Of a stretch of DNA of 64,000 nucleotides, positions 8,863-17,297 are shown in pieces. Position numbers and translations under genes: made by a program. Each line of letters starts with the position of its first letter. Position 1 is the stretch's first letter. Source of the stretch: Sulfurimonas sp. (GTDB taxonomy: Bacteria > Campylobacterota > Campylobacteria > Campylobacterales > Sulfurimonadaceae); contig NZ_JALOAN010000003.1 in the NCBI RefSeq assembly GCF_023228785.1, forward strand, positions 1 to 64,000, read 5' to 3'. The notes beneath the pieces are model-generated. The model was not told where the DNA came from. It made no database searches and was given only the letters and a program-made list of their open reading frames with translations.

Positions 8863-8893
8863 TAGATCTAAGAGCTTAAATCTCTTAGATCTA
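8863..8893. terminator. Bidirectional terminator between nat and cobT
   Basis: Twelve-base perfect arms (8863-8874 TAGATCTAAGAG and 8882-8893 CTCTTAGATCTA) enclose a 7-base loop, flanked by AT-rich sequence on both sides. It separates two convergent genes, and its right arm overlaps the cobT stop codon. Confidence 0.75.
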
Positions 8894-9883
8894 CATACTA
8901 TATAAAATATACTCTATCTCTTTTAAAAGTTCACTATTATCAACTCCATTAACACAGGCATATCCAAGTGCCGCACCCGCTCCTGCACCCTCTTTTGCTT
9001 CGCCATCGTCATACTTTTTAAGAAAATCTATAGTTGCTTCTTTAAATGAAAATTTTGTATAAATGGCATGTGGTTTGTAGCTAAGAAGTGAGAGTATATG
9101 GGCGATATCTGAATTTTTATCCTCAACTACCCATGCTGTTGTCGCAAGAGTTATATTGTCACTCTTTATGCGCATAAGCACATCCTCTTTTAACTTATCA
9201 GCTGTAAGTAAAACTGCCGCCATCTGAGTTGCGCCTGCTAAGACTACATGAAATCTTCTTGAGGCTTCAAGCAAAAAACCAGCGTTAAATATCAGCATAT
9301 TGTCGCCCACAATTGAGAGCTTCTCAAAACTGCTCATCTCTTCATCTATTAAAGCAAGAGCCTTACTTATTGTCTCATCTTTTATGCTTTTTGGAACATT
9401 TAAAAAGCTAGAAGAGAAATCTTTTGCACACTCATATCCTAAAGACAGAGCAGAAGCAGCAGCTGTTGTTGTTCCACTTGGCACACACTCTGCTAAGATA
9501 AGATAGTTCCCCTTTAGCTCATACTCTCTTCCTGCCTTCATACCTTTTTCAAACACATCTTTTGCGTCAATATTTGCGCCACTTACAATAGATCCAGACG
9601 CTTCTATGCCAAAGCTCTGAGTGCTTGTGTTTTGTGGTAATTTTGTAAGTCCTAGATCATAAGTTAGTATGGAGCTAAATGGAACTAAATTGTGTACAGC
9701 TCTTGTTATAATGGCAGGAGTTGGCACACCTGAGGGAGTCTCTGGCACTTCACTTAGAGAGAAGACTTTACCGTGTGTTATAAACTCCGCATCAAGTGTT
9801 GGAGTAAGTGGTATCATGCCTGGGATCCCAGCTTGTGTAATGCCCTCTATCTCACAGGTTAAAGTAACAGAGGCAGCTAGCAA
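8891..9883 (-). CDS. cobT: CobT-like nicotinate-nucleotide:dimethylbenzimidazole phosphoribosyltransferase
   Basis: The protein matches the CobT/UPF0284 family, with EGITQAGIPGMIPLTPTLDA near the N-terminus, AECVPSGTTTAAASAL mid-protein and GAGAGAALGYA at the end. CobT makes alpha-ribazole phosphate for the B12 lower ligand. It is last in the YcaO-cobU-cobS-cobC-cobT operon. The start is unusual. The coordinate given uses a TTG at 9883, but conserved-looking sequence (KADFLLAAS) extends upstream and the frame is open to a TAG at 9950-9952 without any ATG or GTG. An ATT at 9931 lies 1 base after the cobC stop, and an ATC at 9946 lies 6 bases after AGGA; either could be the true start. Confidence 0.8.
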   Translation of the reverse strand: MLAASVTLTCEIEGITQAGIPGMIPLTPTLDAEFITHGKVFSLSEVPETPSGVPTPAIITRAVHNLVPFSSILTYDLGLTKLPQNTSTQSFGIEASGSIVSGANIDAKDVFEKGMKAGREYELKGNYLILAECVPSGTTTAAASALSLGYECAKDFSSSFLNVPKSIKDETISKALALIDEEMSSFEKLSIVGDNMLIFNAGFLLEASRRFHVVLAGATQMAAVLLTADKLKEDVLMRIKSDNITLATTAWVVEDKNSDIAHILSLLSYKPHAIYTKFSFKEATIDFLKKYDDGEAKEGAGAGAALGYACVNGVDNSELLKEIEYILYSM

Positions 9884-9932
9884 GAAGTCTGCTTTTCCTT
9901 TTGGGAGTGAGTCTTCTTTGTTCGTAAAAATA

Positions 9933-10484
9933 TTATATGTTTTGATTTTCTATCCTTTTTGTAGTAATTGATCCACACTCTACTTTTATGCTAAATGCCT
10001 CTTCTAAACTTATATTATCTAATATGCAAAAGAGAACTCTAATAACTCCAGCGTGAGTTACAACTAAGATATTCTCTTTTTTTAGTGATGGCAGAAACTC
10101 TAAAAAAAACTCTTCTACTCTTGCACTAAACTCTTCGTAAGGCTCTCCATCAAGTAGATCTAGCCACTGCGAAAAGTCTTTATATTCTCTACCTTCTTTA
10201 GCAACAATTTCTTCGTAACTCATTCCCTCATGAACACCCCAAGACTTCTCTCTTAGCATCTCTGTGTAGATGATATTTTTTGCGTGAATTGACTCTTTTA
10301 TACTATCTTTTGTACGCCTTAGATCTGAGCAAAACAGAGCGTCAAACTCTAAAGCATCAAGTTTTTTAGCCAACTCTTTTGCATTTTCAACTCCAGCCTT
10401 AGAGAGCCCAATATCGTTATGACCGTTATAGCAGTTTTTATATCTCTCATCCACTTCGCAGTGGCGAACAAGTGTTACTATCAT
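9933..10484 (-). CDS. cobC: Histidine phosphatase family protein, probable alpha-ribazole phosphatase
   Basis: The 183-residue protein begins MIVTLVRHCEVDE, carrying the RHxE phosphohistidine motif, and has the second active-site His in VVTHAGVIRVL (about residue 143). This is the CobC/phosphoglycerate mutase-like fold, which dephosphorylates alpha-ribazole 5'-phosphate or adenosylcobalamin 5'-phosphate. Placement between cobS and cobT, with an ATGA overlap with cobS (10481-10484), supports the cobalamin role over a general phosphatase. Confidence 0.85.
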   Translation of the reverse strand: MIVTLVRHCEVDERYKNCYNGHNDIGLSKAGVENAKELAKKLDALEFDALFCSDLRRTKDSIKESIHAKNIIYTEMLREKSWGVHEGMSYEEIVAKEGREYKDFSQWLDLLDGEPYEEFSARVEEFFLEFLPSLKKENILVVTHAGVIRVLFCILDNISLEEAFSIKVECGSITTKRIENQNI

Positions 10485-11203
10485 AGAGAAAAAAGAAGTA
10501 CATTTAGTAAAACAAGTTCAGTTACTTCAATGCTAAAACCATAAATATCACCTGTAAAACCGCCATATCGCTTTATAAAAAAACTCTTTATAAAAAACAG
10601 CACCAACAAAGCACAAAGAAGAGCTAGCCAGATCTCAAAGATAGCGACTAAAAGAAGTGAGTAAAAGAGTGCGATAAGCATCTGTGTTTTTGTAAATTCT
10701 GCTTTTGCTAAAGTACCCATTCCATTTTGACTTATATATGGGTAGAAGTAGATTGCTAAAGTGGCATTTAGGCGAGATAACATAAGAATGATGGGAAGCA
10801 AATAGATAGCTTCAAAATGTGCTAAAGATGAGGCTTTTGCTATTAAAAAAGTAGCACTCATTATCATGCCCATTCCACCTACATTTGAATCTTTCATAAC
10901 TTTTAGAGCTTTTTCTTTTGATACATAAAGCCCATCAATTGTGTCACTTAGTCCATCAAGATGGAGTCCACCAGTTAGTAAAACCCATAAAACAAAGATG
11001 ATGATACCAAGATGAAAAGAGGCAATATATGGATCTAAAAGAGCATAGACTCCCCAAAGGATAGATCCAAGTAAGAAGCCCACAAGCGGGTAAAACATAA
11101 CTGCATATCCATTTATGCCCTTAAAAAAATCATGGACTCTGAAAAAGGGAAGAGTTGTGAGCATTGAGACTGCAAGAGCAAAACCTTTAAAAGTATTGGT
11201 CAT
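10481..11203 (-). CDS. cobS: Adenosylcobinamide-GDP ribazoletransferase
   Basis: This 240-residue polytopic inner-membrane protein carries the CobS signature GGLHLDGLSDTIDGL (about residues 78-92), with the aspartates that bind Mg and substrate. CobS joins adenosylcobinamide-GDP to alpha-ribazole (phosphate), the last step of cobalamin assembly. The length is normal. It overlaps cobU upstream by four bases and cobC downstream by four, so the operon is translationally coupled. Confidence 0.9.
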   Translation of the reverse strand: MTNTFKGFALAVSMLTTLPFFRVHDFFKGINGYAVMFYPLVGFLLGSILWGVYALLDPYIASFHLGIIIFVLWVLLTGGLHLDGLSDTIDGLYVSKEKALKVMKDSNVGGMGMIMSATFLIAKASSLAHFEAIYLLPIILMLSRLNATLAIYFYPYISQNGMGTLAKAEFTKTQMLIALFYSLLLVAIFEIWLALLCALLVLFFIKSFFIKRYGGFTGDIYGFSIEVTELVLLNVLLFSL

Positions 11204-11712
11204 TTTATCCTCACAGATATGCCAGCGATAGTGTGATAGACCTCATCGCACTTTGAAGCTATAAGTTGAGATAGTTTACCGCTTATATCTACAAACTCCC
11301 GTGCGAGTCTGTTATCAGCAATAACGCCACTTCCAACATCATTTAAGACAAAAACTATCTCTCTATCTAGCTCTAAGATCTTCTCTATCTCACACTTTAT
11401 CTCTAAAAAGCCAGATCCATGGTAAAGCATATTGTTTATCCACATACTCACACACTCCACCAAAACAGATCTCTGGCTCTTCTCTATCACACTAAGGAGA
11501 TCTAGAGCCTCTTCTATAGTCTCAAAACTATCGCTTCTACTAAGTTTATGAGCATCTACTCTCTCTTGCATCTCTTTGTCTATAAACTCTGTAGTTGCTA
11601 AATATATAGGCTTTTCCTTAGAGTTTTTCACTATATAATTTTGTGCATTTAGTGATTTGCCACTTTTAATGCCACCTATAAAAAGAGTCTTTTTCTTCGC
11701 CATTTTGTTCAT
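11200..11712 (-). CDS. cobU: Adenosylcobinamide kinase / adenosylcobinamide-phosphate guanylyltransferase
   Basis: The 170-residue protein has a P-loop in FIGGIKSGKSLNAQ near the N-terminus. The family's acidic and asparagine motifs follow in LVECVSMWINNMLY and FVLNDVGSGVIADNRLAREF. CobU phosphorylates adenosylcobinamide and then adds GMP from GTP to give the substrate of CobS. It starts 2 bases after the YcaO gene's stop and overlaps cobS by ATGA. Confidence 0.9.
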   Translation of the reverse strand: MNKMAKKKTLFIGGIKSGKSLNAQNYIVKNSKEKPIYLATTEFIDKEMQERVDAHKLSRSDSFETIEEALDLLSVIEKSQRSVLVECVSMWINNMLYHGSGFLEIKCEIEKILELDREIVFVLNDVGSGVIADNRLAREFVDISGKLSQLIASKCDEVYHTIAGISVRIK

Positions 11713-11714
11713 CT

Positions 11715-13334
11715 TTATATCTTTATACCTTGAACTTTTTTCTTCTCTAGCTTCTCATACATCTCCAAGATATTGTAGTAGTCTTGGTGAAGAGTCAGAT
11801 CTACAAAAGACTCATCTCTACTAAGAACTCTTTGTGCTCTCTCTACACTTTTCTTTGAAAAAACATTAAAAAGAGCCTCTTCGTAGTCCTCAAAATCCAG
11901 CCCCTCTTCTTCCATATGAATAAGCTCTGAAATAACTCTCGCATCTTTTTTTGCACTAAATTGCAGAAACTCTAAAGCCTCATCTCTCTCGTCCAAAAGA
12001 AGATAGATATTTGCTTTAAACTCCGCCATTGTGAAGTTGTTTTTAAATATCACGCCTATATATTTATCCATATTTAAAGAGTCATCAAGTGAGCTTATTG
12101 CATCTAGTATATCTTCTGCATCGTAGTCACTAGAGTTTAAAACCATATCGCGGATAACTTTTGCACTGTTTTTATTGTTATAAACCAGATCTTCTATAGG
12201 ATAGACTTCTGAGATGCTTGGAATGAGCATTTGACATGAGTAAAAGCCCAAATAGTCATACTCTCTTAAGTAGATCTCCTTACCCATCTCTTTAGCGATA
12301 CTTGTTAAAAATTCAAACTCTTCCATCTCTGCATCATACTTCCAAGGTGAATATTCAAAACTAGACTTTGAGCTTAAAAATCCAAATGCATGTTTGGCAT
12401 TTGAATCTACAAAGTGAGACTCTAGGTTAAAGCTATCTGCGACTAGATCCATGTCAAATGTTGGCATCTCAAAATCATCAAGCCTCTCAAGTGAGCGACC
12501 CTGCATAAGCTCTGTCATAGTCCGCTCTAGGCTCACTTCAAGGATGGGATGTGCACCAAAAGAAACAAAGAGAGTTGAGTTTTTAGGGTTTATAAGCGAG
12601 ATGGCAGTCACTGGAAAAATCCCACCAAGAGAAGCATCAAAAACCTCCACAATGTAACCGAGATCTCGTAGAGCTTTGATATCTTCGCTTAATTTTGTAA
12701 ATGACTGAATTATGCTTTGTGGAAACTTTGGCAAAGAGTAGCCATTTTTTATGACCTCAAACTTTGCATATCTCTCATAGATCTCACTAAGAGCTTGAAC
12801 TTGAGCCTCATTTTGTGTGTTTCCGGCTGAGAGTCCATTACTTACATAGAGGTTGTGCAAGATATTTATAGGAAAATATACTTCTTCTTTTGTGCTTAGG
12901 TTTTTAAAAGGAAGCGAGATGACTTTGTCTTCATGTTCAGAGTTGAAGTCAACAAAATCCTCTCCCATAAGTTCGCCATTTGGGTTATAAATAGCCAGTA
13001 ACTCTTCATTTAAAAAATCCCCATCAAGCTCAAATGCTACTTCATCTGGGTAGTGTTTTTGATCTGCAATATAGAAGTCGCTAAAGAAAAGATTTGTTTG
13101 AAGTCTCTCAATATATTCACCATAAGCACTAGCCATTGCAGACTCTTTGATTGTACCTTTTCCATTTGAGTAGATGTGGTTTGGGGCTTCAAGGGAGCTA
13201 AGATTTAACGAGTAGCAGTTTTGCAAAGGGTGTTGTCCATCTGAGAATTTAGTTTCGCAACCAAGATCTTCTAAGATTTTTTTCATTTTTTTGATTGAGA
13301 CTTCTAGCGGAGCATCTTTTGATAGTATATTCAC
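11715..13334 (-). CDS. YcaO-family protein (RimO accessory type)
   Basis: The 539-residue protein is similar in length and layout to E. coli YcaO. An N-terminal YcaO ATP-binding domain holds SAGNTQNEAQVQALSEIYER (about residues 169-188), where the Mg/ATP-binding glutamates lie. A C-terminal TPR-like helical part follows (about 430-539). YcaO proteins activate amide carbonyls with ATP; the E. coli protein aids RimO in methylthiolation of ribosomal protein S12. No peptide substrate or partner gene is next to it. It heads the cobalamin operon with a 2-base gap to cobU, an unexpected pairing. A ribosomally made peptide product is not supported here. Confidence 0.8.
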   Translation of the reverse strand: MNILSKDAPLEVSIKKMKKILEDLGCETKFSDGQHPLQNCYSLNLSSLEAPNHIYSNGKGTIKESAMASAYGEYIERLQTNLFFSDFYIADQKHYPDEVAFELDGDFLNEELLAIYNPNGELMGEDFVDFNSEHEDKVISLPFKNLSTKEEVYFPINILHNLYVSNGLSAGNTQNEAQVQALSEIYERYAKFEVIKNGYSLPKFPQSIIQSFTKLSEDIKALRDLGYIVEVFDASLGGIFPVTAISLINPKNSTLFVSFGAHPILEVSLERTMTELMQGRSLERLDDFEMPTFDMDLVADSFNLESHFVDSNAKHAFGFLSSKSSFEYSPWKYDAEMEEFEFLTSIAKEMGKEIYLREYDYLGFYSCQMLIPSISEVYPIEDLVYNNKNSAKVIRDMVLNSSDYDAEDILDAISSLDDSLNMDKYIGVIFKNNFTMAEFKANIYLLLDERDEALEFLQFSAKKDARVISELIHMEEEGLDFEDYEEALFNVFSKKSVERAQRVLSRDESFVDLTLHQDYYNILEMYEKLEKKKVQGIKI

Positions 13335-13425
13335 TGTTTTTCCATTATTTAGATGGATATATTATACACATAAAGAGCTTAGATAGATGAGTCTATACGC
13401 TTTTAAAACTCACCTATGCACATAC

Positions 13426-13677
13426 TTATTTCTTTTTAGGACTCGCATAGTAAGCTGCACACCAGCCTTGTGGATCTATGGAACCCTCAACCATTCTACA
13501 CTCATTTGTTTCAGGTAAAAAGTGCATACAGTCAACACAGACTAGCCCATCTTTTGGAGTATCTTGATACTTGTATTGAGCCTTAGTTCCTTTTGCTAAC
13601 AAAGGTGTAGCACTAAATGTTACAAGCCCGAGTACCGCCATATATTTTAAAAATACTCTTCTTGATAAATCATTCAT
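13426..13677 (-). CDS. High-potential iron-sulfur protein (HiPIP)
   Basis: The 83-residue precursor has a twin-arginine signal (LSRRVFLKYMAVLGLV) and then a short mature domain with four cysteines spaced CVDCMHF...ECRM...GWCAAY. This is the HiPIP [4Fe-4S] pattern (C-x2-C-xn-C-xn-GWC). HiPIPs are periplasmic one-electron carriers, here probably linking the sulfur-oxidation or respiratory chain. Tat export fits a folded Fe-S protein. It stands alone, downstream of dbpA on the same strand, with good upstream purine-rich sequence (AGGAGG-like, 13681-13686 on the complement). Confidence 0.88.
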   Translation of the reverse strand: MNDLSRRVFLKYMAVLGLVTFSATPLLAKGTKAQYKYQDTPKDGLVCVDCMHFLPETNECRMVEGSIDPQGWCAAYYASPKKK

Positions 13678-13747
13678 AATAACCTCCTAATTTCACAATC
13701 AGTATCGCAAAAATCGATAAGTTTAATTATAACACAAGATTATATAT

Positions 13748-15103
13748 TTACAAGATCCACAAAGAGAATTTTTTAGCTTTTATCTTAGAGTTTTTTAGTT
13801 TTTCATAGGCCGCGTCTATCTTAGAGCTCTCTATAGCTACATAACTCTGTCTATCGTAAATGTCGATTTTTCCTATGCTACTTCCGCTAATATTTGCATC
13901 TTTTGTAAGAGCGCCTAGAATATCTCCAGCTCTAAGTTTATCCTTTTTACCGCCCTCGATCACAAGCGTAATAAACTTCGGTTTCATCTCAAATCCATTA
14001 ACAACTTTTAGCTCACTTATGTCTAAAAATTCTCTTTTTGCGTCTCTATATTCATCCGCTTTATCGCTCTCGTAAGTAGTGTAAAGACTAAACGCCAAGC
14101 CATCACATCCAGCTCTGCCTGTTCTTCCTATACGATGAGTATATATCTCCTGAGAGTGAGGCAAATCGTAGTTTATAACCATAGTTAGCTCTTTTATATC
14201 AAGTCCACGAGCCGCTACATCTGTCGCTATGAGAATCGGGCAACTCTTGTTTGCAAACTGAACTAAAACATCGGTTCTGTCATACTGCTCTAGATCTCCG
14301 TGAATTGCGAGTGCATCTATCTTTGCTTTTTGCAGATTTTTAGCAAGTTCATCTGCTTCTATCTTTGTGTTAGTAAAGATAATGGCATTGTCTAGTTCAA
14401 AATTACTTAGTATCTTGATTATGGCTTCTTGCTTGTCGTTAGCTTCATAAAATCTCTCATGTATCTTGTTCGCAACCTCTTTTGAAGCAGTTTTTACAAA
14501 CTCCGCTTCATGCGTAATAGTAGCCGCAACATCTTTAACTTCATCGGTATAAGTAGCTGAGAAAAGTAGTGTCTGTTTTCTCTTTTTACAAAATGACAAG
14601 ATCTCGTTGATCTCATCGCTAAAGCCCATATCTAACATTCTATCGGCTTCATCTAGGACTAAAATATCTAGATCTTCTAAACTCAAACTCTCTTTTTTAA
14701 GATGTTTTAAAATGCGTCCACAAGTCCCAACTATTATGTGAGCGCCATGTCTAAGAGATCCGAGCTGTGGACCAAAAGCCGCACCTCCACAAAGCGTTAA
14801 GATCTTAACATTGTGAGTAGCACGAGCTAAAAGTCTAAGCTCTTTTGCCACTTGGTCAGCTAACTCTCTGGTAGGGCAAAGCACTAAAGATTGTGGTTTA
14901 AACTTCTTTACATCAAGCTTCTCAAGTAGCCCAATTCCAAAAGCCGCAGTTTTACCGCTTCCAGTTTTTGCCTCAGCTACTACATCTTTACCCTCTAAAA
15001 TGAAAGGAAGTGCTTGAGACTGAACTTCTGTCATCTCTTTATAGCCGATCTCTTCTAAGTTTGCTAGCATCTCTTTTGATAAAGATAAATTTGAAAACTT
15101 CAT
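13748..15103 (-). CDS. dbpA: DEAD-box RNA helicase DbpA
   Basis: The 451-residue protein carries all core helicase motifs in order: AKTGSGKT (I), PTRELA (Ia), VLDEADRM (II, DEAD), FSATY (III), IATDVAARGLDI (V) and HRIGRTGR (VI). The last 75 residues form a DbpA-type RNA-binding domain (LRAGDILGALTKDANISGSS), which directs the E. coli protein to helix 92 of 23S rRNA during 50S assembly. The start overlaps the stop of the YwbE-like gene by one base, so they are co-transcribed. Confidence 0.9.
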   Translation of the reverse strand: MKFSNLSLSKEMLANLEEIGYKEMTEVQSQALPFILEGKDVVAEAKTGSGKTAAFGIGLLEKLDVKKFKPQSLVLCPTRELADQVAKELRLLARATHNVKILTLCGGAAFGPQLGSLRHGAHIIVGTCGRILKHLKKESLSLEDLDILVLDEADRMLDMGFSDEINEILSFCKKRKQTLLFSATYTDEVKDVAATITHEAEFVKTASKEVANKIHERFYEANDKQEAIIKILSNFELDNAIIFTNTKIEADELAKNLQKAKIDALAIHGDLEQYDRTDVLVQFANKSCPILIATDVAARGLDIKELTMVINYDLPHSQEIYTHRIGRTGRAGCDGLAFSLYTTYESDKADEYRDAKREFLDISELKVVNGFEMKPKFITLVIEGGKKDKLRAGDILGALTKDANISGSSIGKIDIYDRQSYVAIESSKIDAAYEKLKNSKIKAKKFSLWIL

Positions 15104-15351
15104 TAGTAGATCTCCTTTACACGACCAACTTCACCACTCATAAGTCGCACTTTTATACCATGAGGATGAGATGGGGATTTGGTAAGAATATCACGAACTA
15201 TGCCATCTGTGAGCAGTCCACTCTGTTGATCTTGCTTTAGAATAATAGCCACGCTTTGACCACTTTTTATATCTTTTCTCTGAGTGCCATCCATAACCAA
15301 ACCTTTAGTTTTTAAGTGTGTGATTATAGCTGTAATCTTCTCAGTTGTCAT
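15103..15351 (-). CDS. YwbE/DUF2196 family protein
   Basis: The 82-residue basic protein reads IKSGQSVAIILKQDQQSG, then LTDGIVRDILTKSPSHPHGI and KVRLMSGEVGRVKEIY. This is the DUF2196/YwbE pattern, a small beta-rich domain of unknown function often found near RNA helicases or rRNA genes. Translational coupling to dbpA (shared TAATG) supports an RNA-related role, as inference. Confidence 0.85.
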   Translation of the reverse strand: MTTEKITAIITHLKTKGLVMDGTQRKDIKSGQSVAIILKQDQQSGLLTDGIVRDILTKSPSHPHGIKVRLMSGEVGRVKEIY

Positions 15352-15405
15352 TAAGCCTTTAGTTTTACCGCTTCCACTTTAGGAGGTGGAGCGAGTAGAG
15401 AAGCC

Positions 15406-15915
15406 CTAAGCTTCAGATAGTCTTACTAATGATTTTATAATTGCAAGTGCTGACTCTTCATTTAGATCTTTTGTGTAATTTGTTAGCAGCTCTCTTGCTA
15501 AAATATTTGCGCCTAGATGCCCAAAATGTATTCTCATAGCTTGAAGACCTTTTGCTCCTCCACTACCACTGTGCGTTGCAAGAGCTACTATTTTCTCACC
15601 AAAAGCTTCTCTCCAGTCCTCTGTTGCTCTTGTAATCCATGCTGTTGCATTGTTTAGTACAGGAGGCATTACTCCGTTGTATTCAGGTGCTACGATGATA
15701 AAAGCTTTTGAAGCCAATATTTTTTGTGTTAAATCTACTGCGGATCTAGGGATACCATTTTTTTCTTCTTCTACTGTGCTGTAAAGAGGTAGTTTTATAT
15801 CAACTAAGTTGATCAACTCAACTTCACAATTTTCTTTCAGTGCCAGTTCTTGTAGTTTTAATCCTAACTCTTGATTGTTAACAGAACTTGCAACCAATAT
15901 TATTATTTTTGCCAT
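15406..15915 (-). CDS. NADPH-dependent FMN reductase family protein
   Basis: The 169-residue flavodoxin-fold protein starts MAKIIILVASSVNNQELGLK (the phosphate-binding loop). It has the family signature APEYNGVMPPVLNNATAW around residues 75-93 and THSGSGGAKGLQAMR near 115. Members reduce FMN, quinones, chromate or azo compounds with NAD(P)H. The substrate here is not readable. It lies 8 bases after the MFS gene on the same strand, so the two are likely co-transcribed. Confidence 0.85.
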   Translation of the reverse strand: MAKIIILVASSVNNQELGLKLQELALKENCEVELINLVDIKLPLYSTVEEEKNGIPRSAVDLTQKILASKAFIIVAPEYNGVMPPVLNNATAWITRATEDWREAFGEKIVALATHSGSGGAKGLQAMRIHFGHLGANILARELLTNYTKDLNEESALAIIKSLVRLSEA

Positions 15916-15923
15916 GATTTTCC

Positions 15924-17099
15924 TTATTTATTTTTTTCTGTTTTTGCTTTTATACCAAATAAAATAATTATCCCTACTATTGAGAGGATAGATAGAACTT
16001 TAAATCCAGTAGTAAAACTTTGTGAGGTTATGTCCAAAATCAACCCAAATCCAGCAGCACCTATTGCAATTCCCAAGTTAGACGCAGCAGTTATGAAAGC
16101 CAAGCCCATACCAGTATGTTCTGGCTTTACCACATCAGGTAGTAAAGAAAATATAACAACTGGTACAAAAGCAAAACCTACTCCTAAAGCCACCGCCCAA
16201 AGTGTTAGCGAAAGCCAAGACGCAGCCATAGCAAAGAACGCTATTGACATTACTAAAAGTCCTAGATATAAATATATCTTTTTTTGACCTGTTTTATCTA
16301 TGATGATCCCGACAATAGGGGTTAGAAAAATCGATACTAGCATAATGATACTTGTGAGAAATCCTGCCTCTTGTACAGACATGCTATGGAGTTGAAAAAA
16401 CTGAGATCCAAAAGTTATATAGGCCAGAAGTTGAGCATTTGCTATCATCCAGATGATTCCTAAAAATATCAAGCCTTTGCCTAGATCAAACTTTATTTTA
16501 GAAGAGTCTGGATCTTCTTTTGGCTTATCATCTGGTGTGACTAGAAAAAAGATTACTATAAGTAAAACCACAGAAACAAAGCCAACAATAACCCCTATGC
16601 TTGACTGCCAACTCATAACTAAACTAAAATATCCAAAAAGATTTAAAGATATAACTGTACCAACTGGTACTGCTACATTAAATACTCCCATAGCGGTTCC
16701 AATGTTGCCTTTAGTAAAATAGATAGTAACTAAGAGTGGTGAAAGCACAAGAAGTATGGTTGATCCTGCTCCTGAAATCAGCCTATAGAGTAGTAGTGCG
16801 GTGTAAGAAGAAGACATTAAAAAGCCTACTAGACCTACTATTACTAAGACTAATGCTACTATTATCATCTTTTTTAGATTTAGCTTATCTAAAAAAAAGA
16901 CTGCAAAAAATGGGATAAAAATCCCCAAAAGTGCATAAGAACTCATGAGTAGTCCAGCTTCGCTGTTAGAAAAAGGAATCTCCTCCATTATATTGCCAAA
17001 AATTGGCGGCAGGGCTTGCAACGATATTGCAAAAACTAACATCAATATAAAAGATATTGCTAAAACTACCCATTTATATGAACTTTTTTCATCTATCAT
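15924..17099 (-). CDS. MFS transporter
   Basis: The 391-residue protein has about 12 membrane helices with a charged central loop (TPDDKPKEDPDSSKIKFD, residues 189-206) between the two six-helix bundles. This is the standard MFS layout. It resembles the CynX/NimT-type anion carriers in general pattern, but no substrate can be assigned. It is the first gene of the pair with the FMN reductase. Confidence 0.8.
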   Translation of the reverse strand: MIDEKSSYKWVVLAISFILMLVFAISLQALPPIFGNIMEEIPFSNSEAGLLMSSYALLGIFIPFFAVFFLDKLNLKKMIIVALVLVIVGLVGFLMSSSYTALLLYRLISGAGSTILLVLSPLLVTIYFTKGNIGTAMGVFNVAVPVGTVISLNLFGYFSLVMSWQSSIGVIVGFVSVVLLIVIFFLVTPDDKPKEDPDSSKIKFDLGKGLIFLGIIWMIANAQLLAYITFGSQFFQLHSMSVQEAGFLTSIIMLVSIFLTPIVGIIIDKTGQKKIYLYLGLLVMSIAFFAMAASWLSLTLWAVALGVGFAFVPVVIFSLLPDVVKPEHTGMGLAFITAASNLGIAIGAAGFGLILDITSQSFTTGFKVLSILSIVGIIILFGIKAKTEKNK

Positions 17100-17264
17100 A
17101 ACTACTCACTTTTACTAAAATATTTTGATTGTTATTTTCTTGGAGTGAAATCTTAGCCATTAAGTATTAATATAAAATAAACTATATAGAGTAGCTTTTA
17201 GCTCAAACATACTCTTTGGATTAATATGTAAATATTACTATACATTTTATGTCAATCATACTAT

Positions 17265-17286
17265 AATGATAAGTAATCTTATCATT
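17265..17286. promoter_or_regulatory. Inverted repeat, candidate HipB operator
   Basis: Nine-base perfect arms AATGATAAG (17265-17273) and CTTATCATT (17278-17286) are separated by TAAT, 12 bases before the hipA ATG at 17298. The position over the promoter/RBS region and the two-fold symmetry fit the operator of a HipB-type repressor that represses its own operon. Known HipB operators in E. coli are also short inverted repeats with different sequence. Confidence 0.65.
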
Positions 17287-17297
17287 TAAGGTACGAA

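Noticed and set aside
12451..12657. Plus-strand frame inside the YcaO gene
   Set aside because: It is antisense to conserved YcaO sequence with no independent coding signs.
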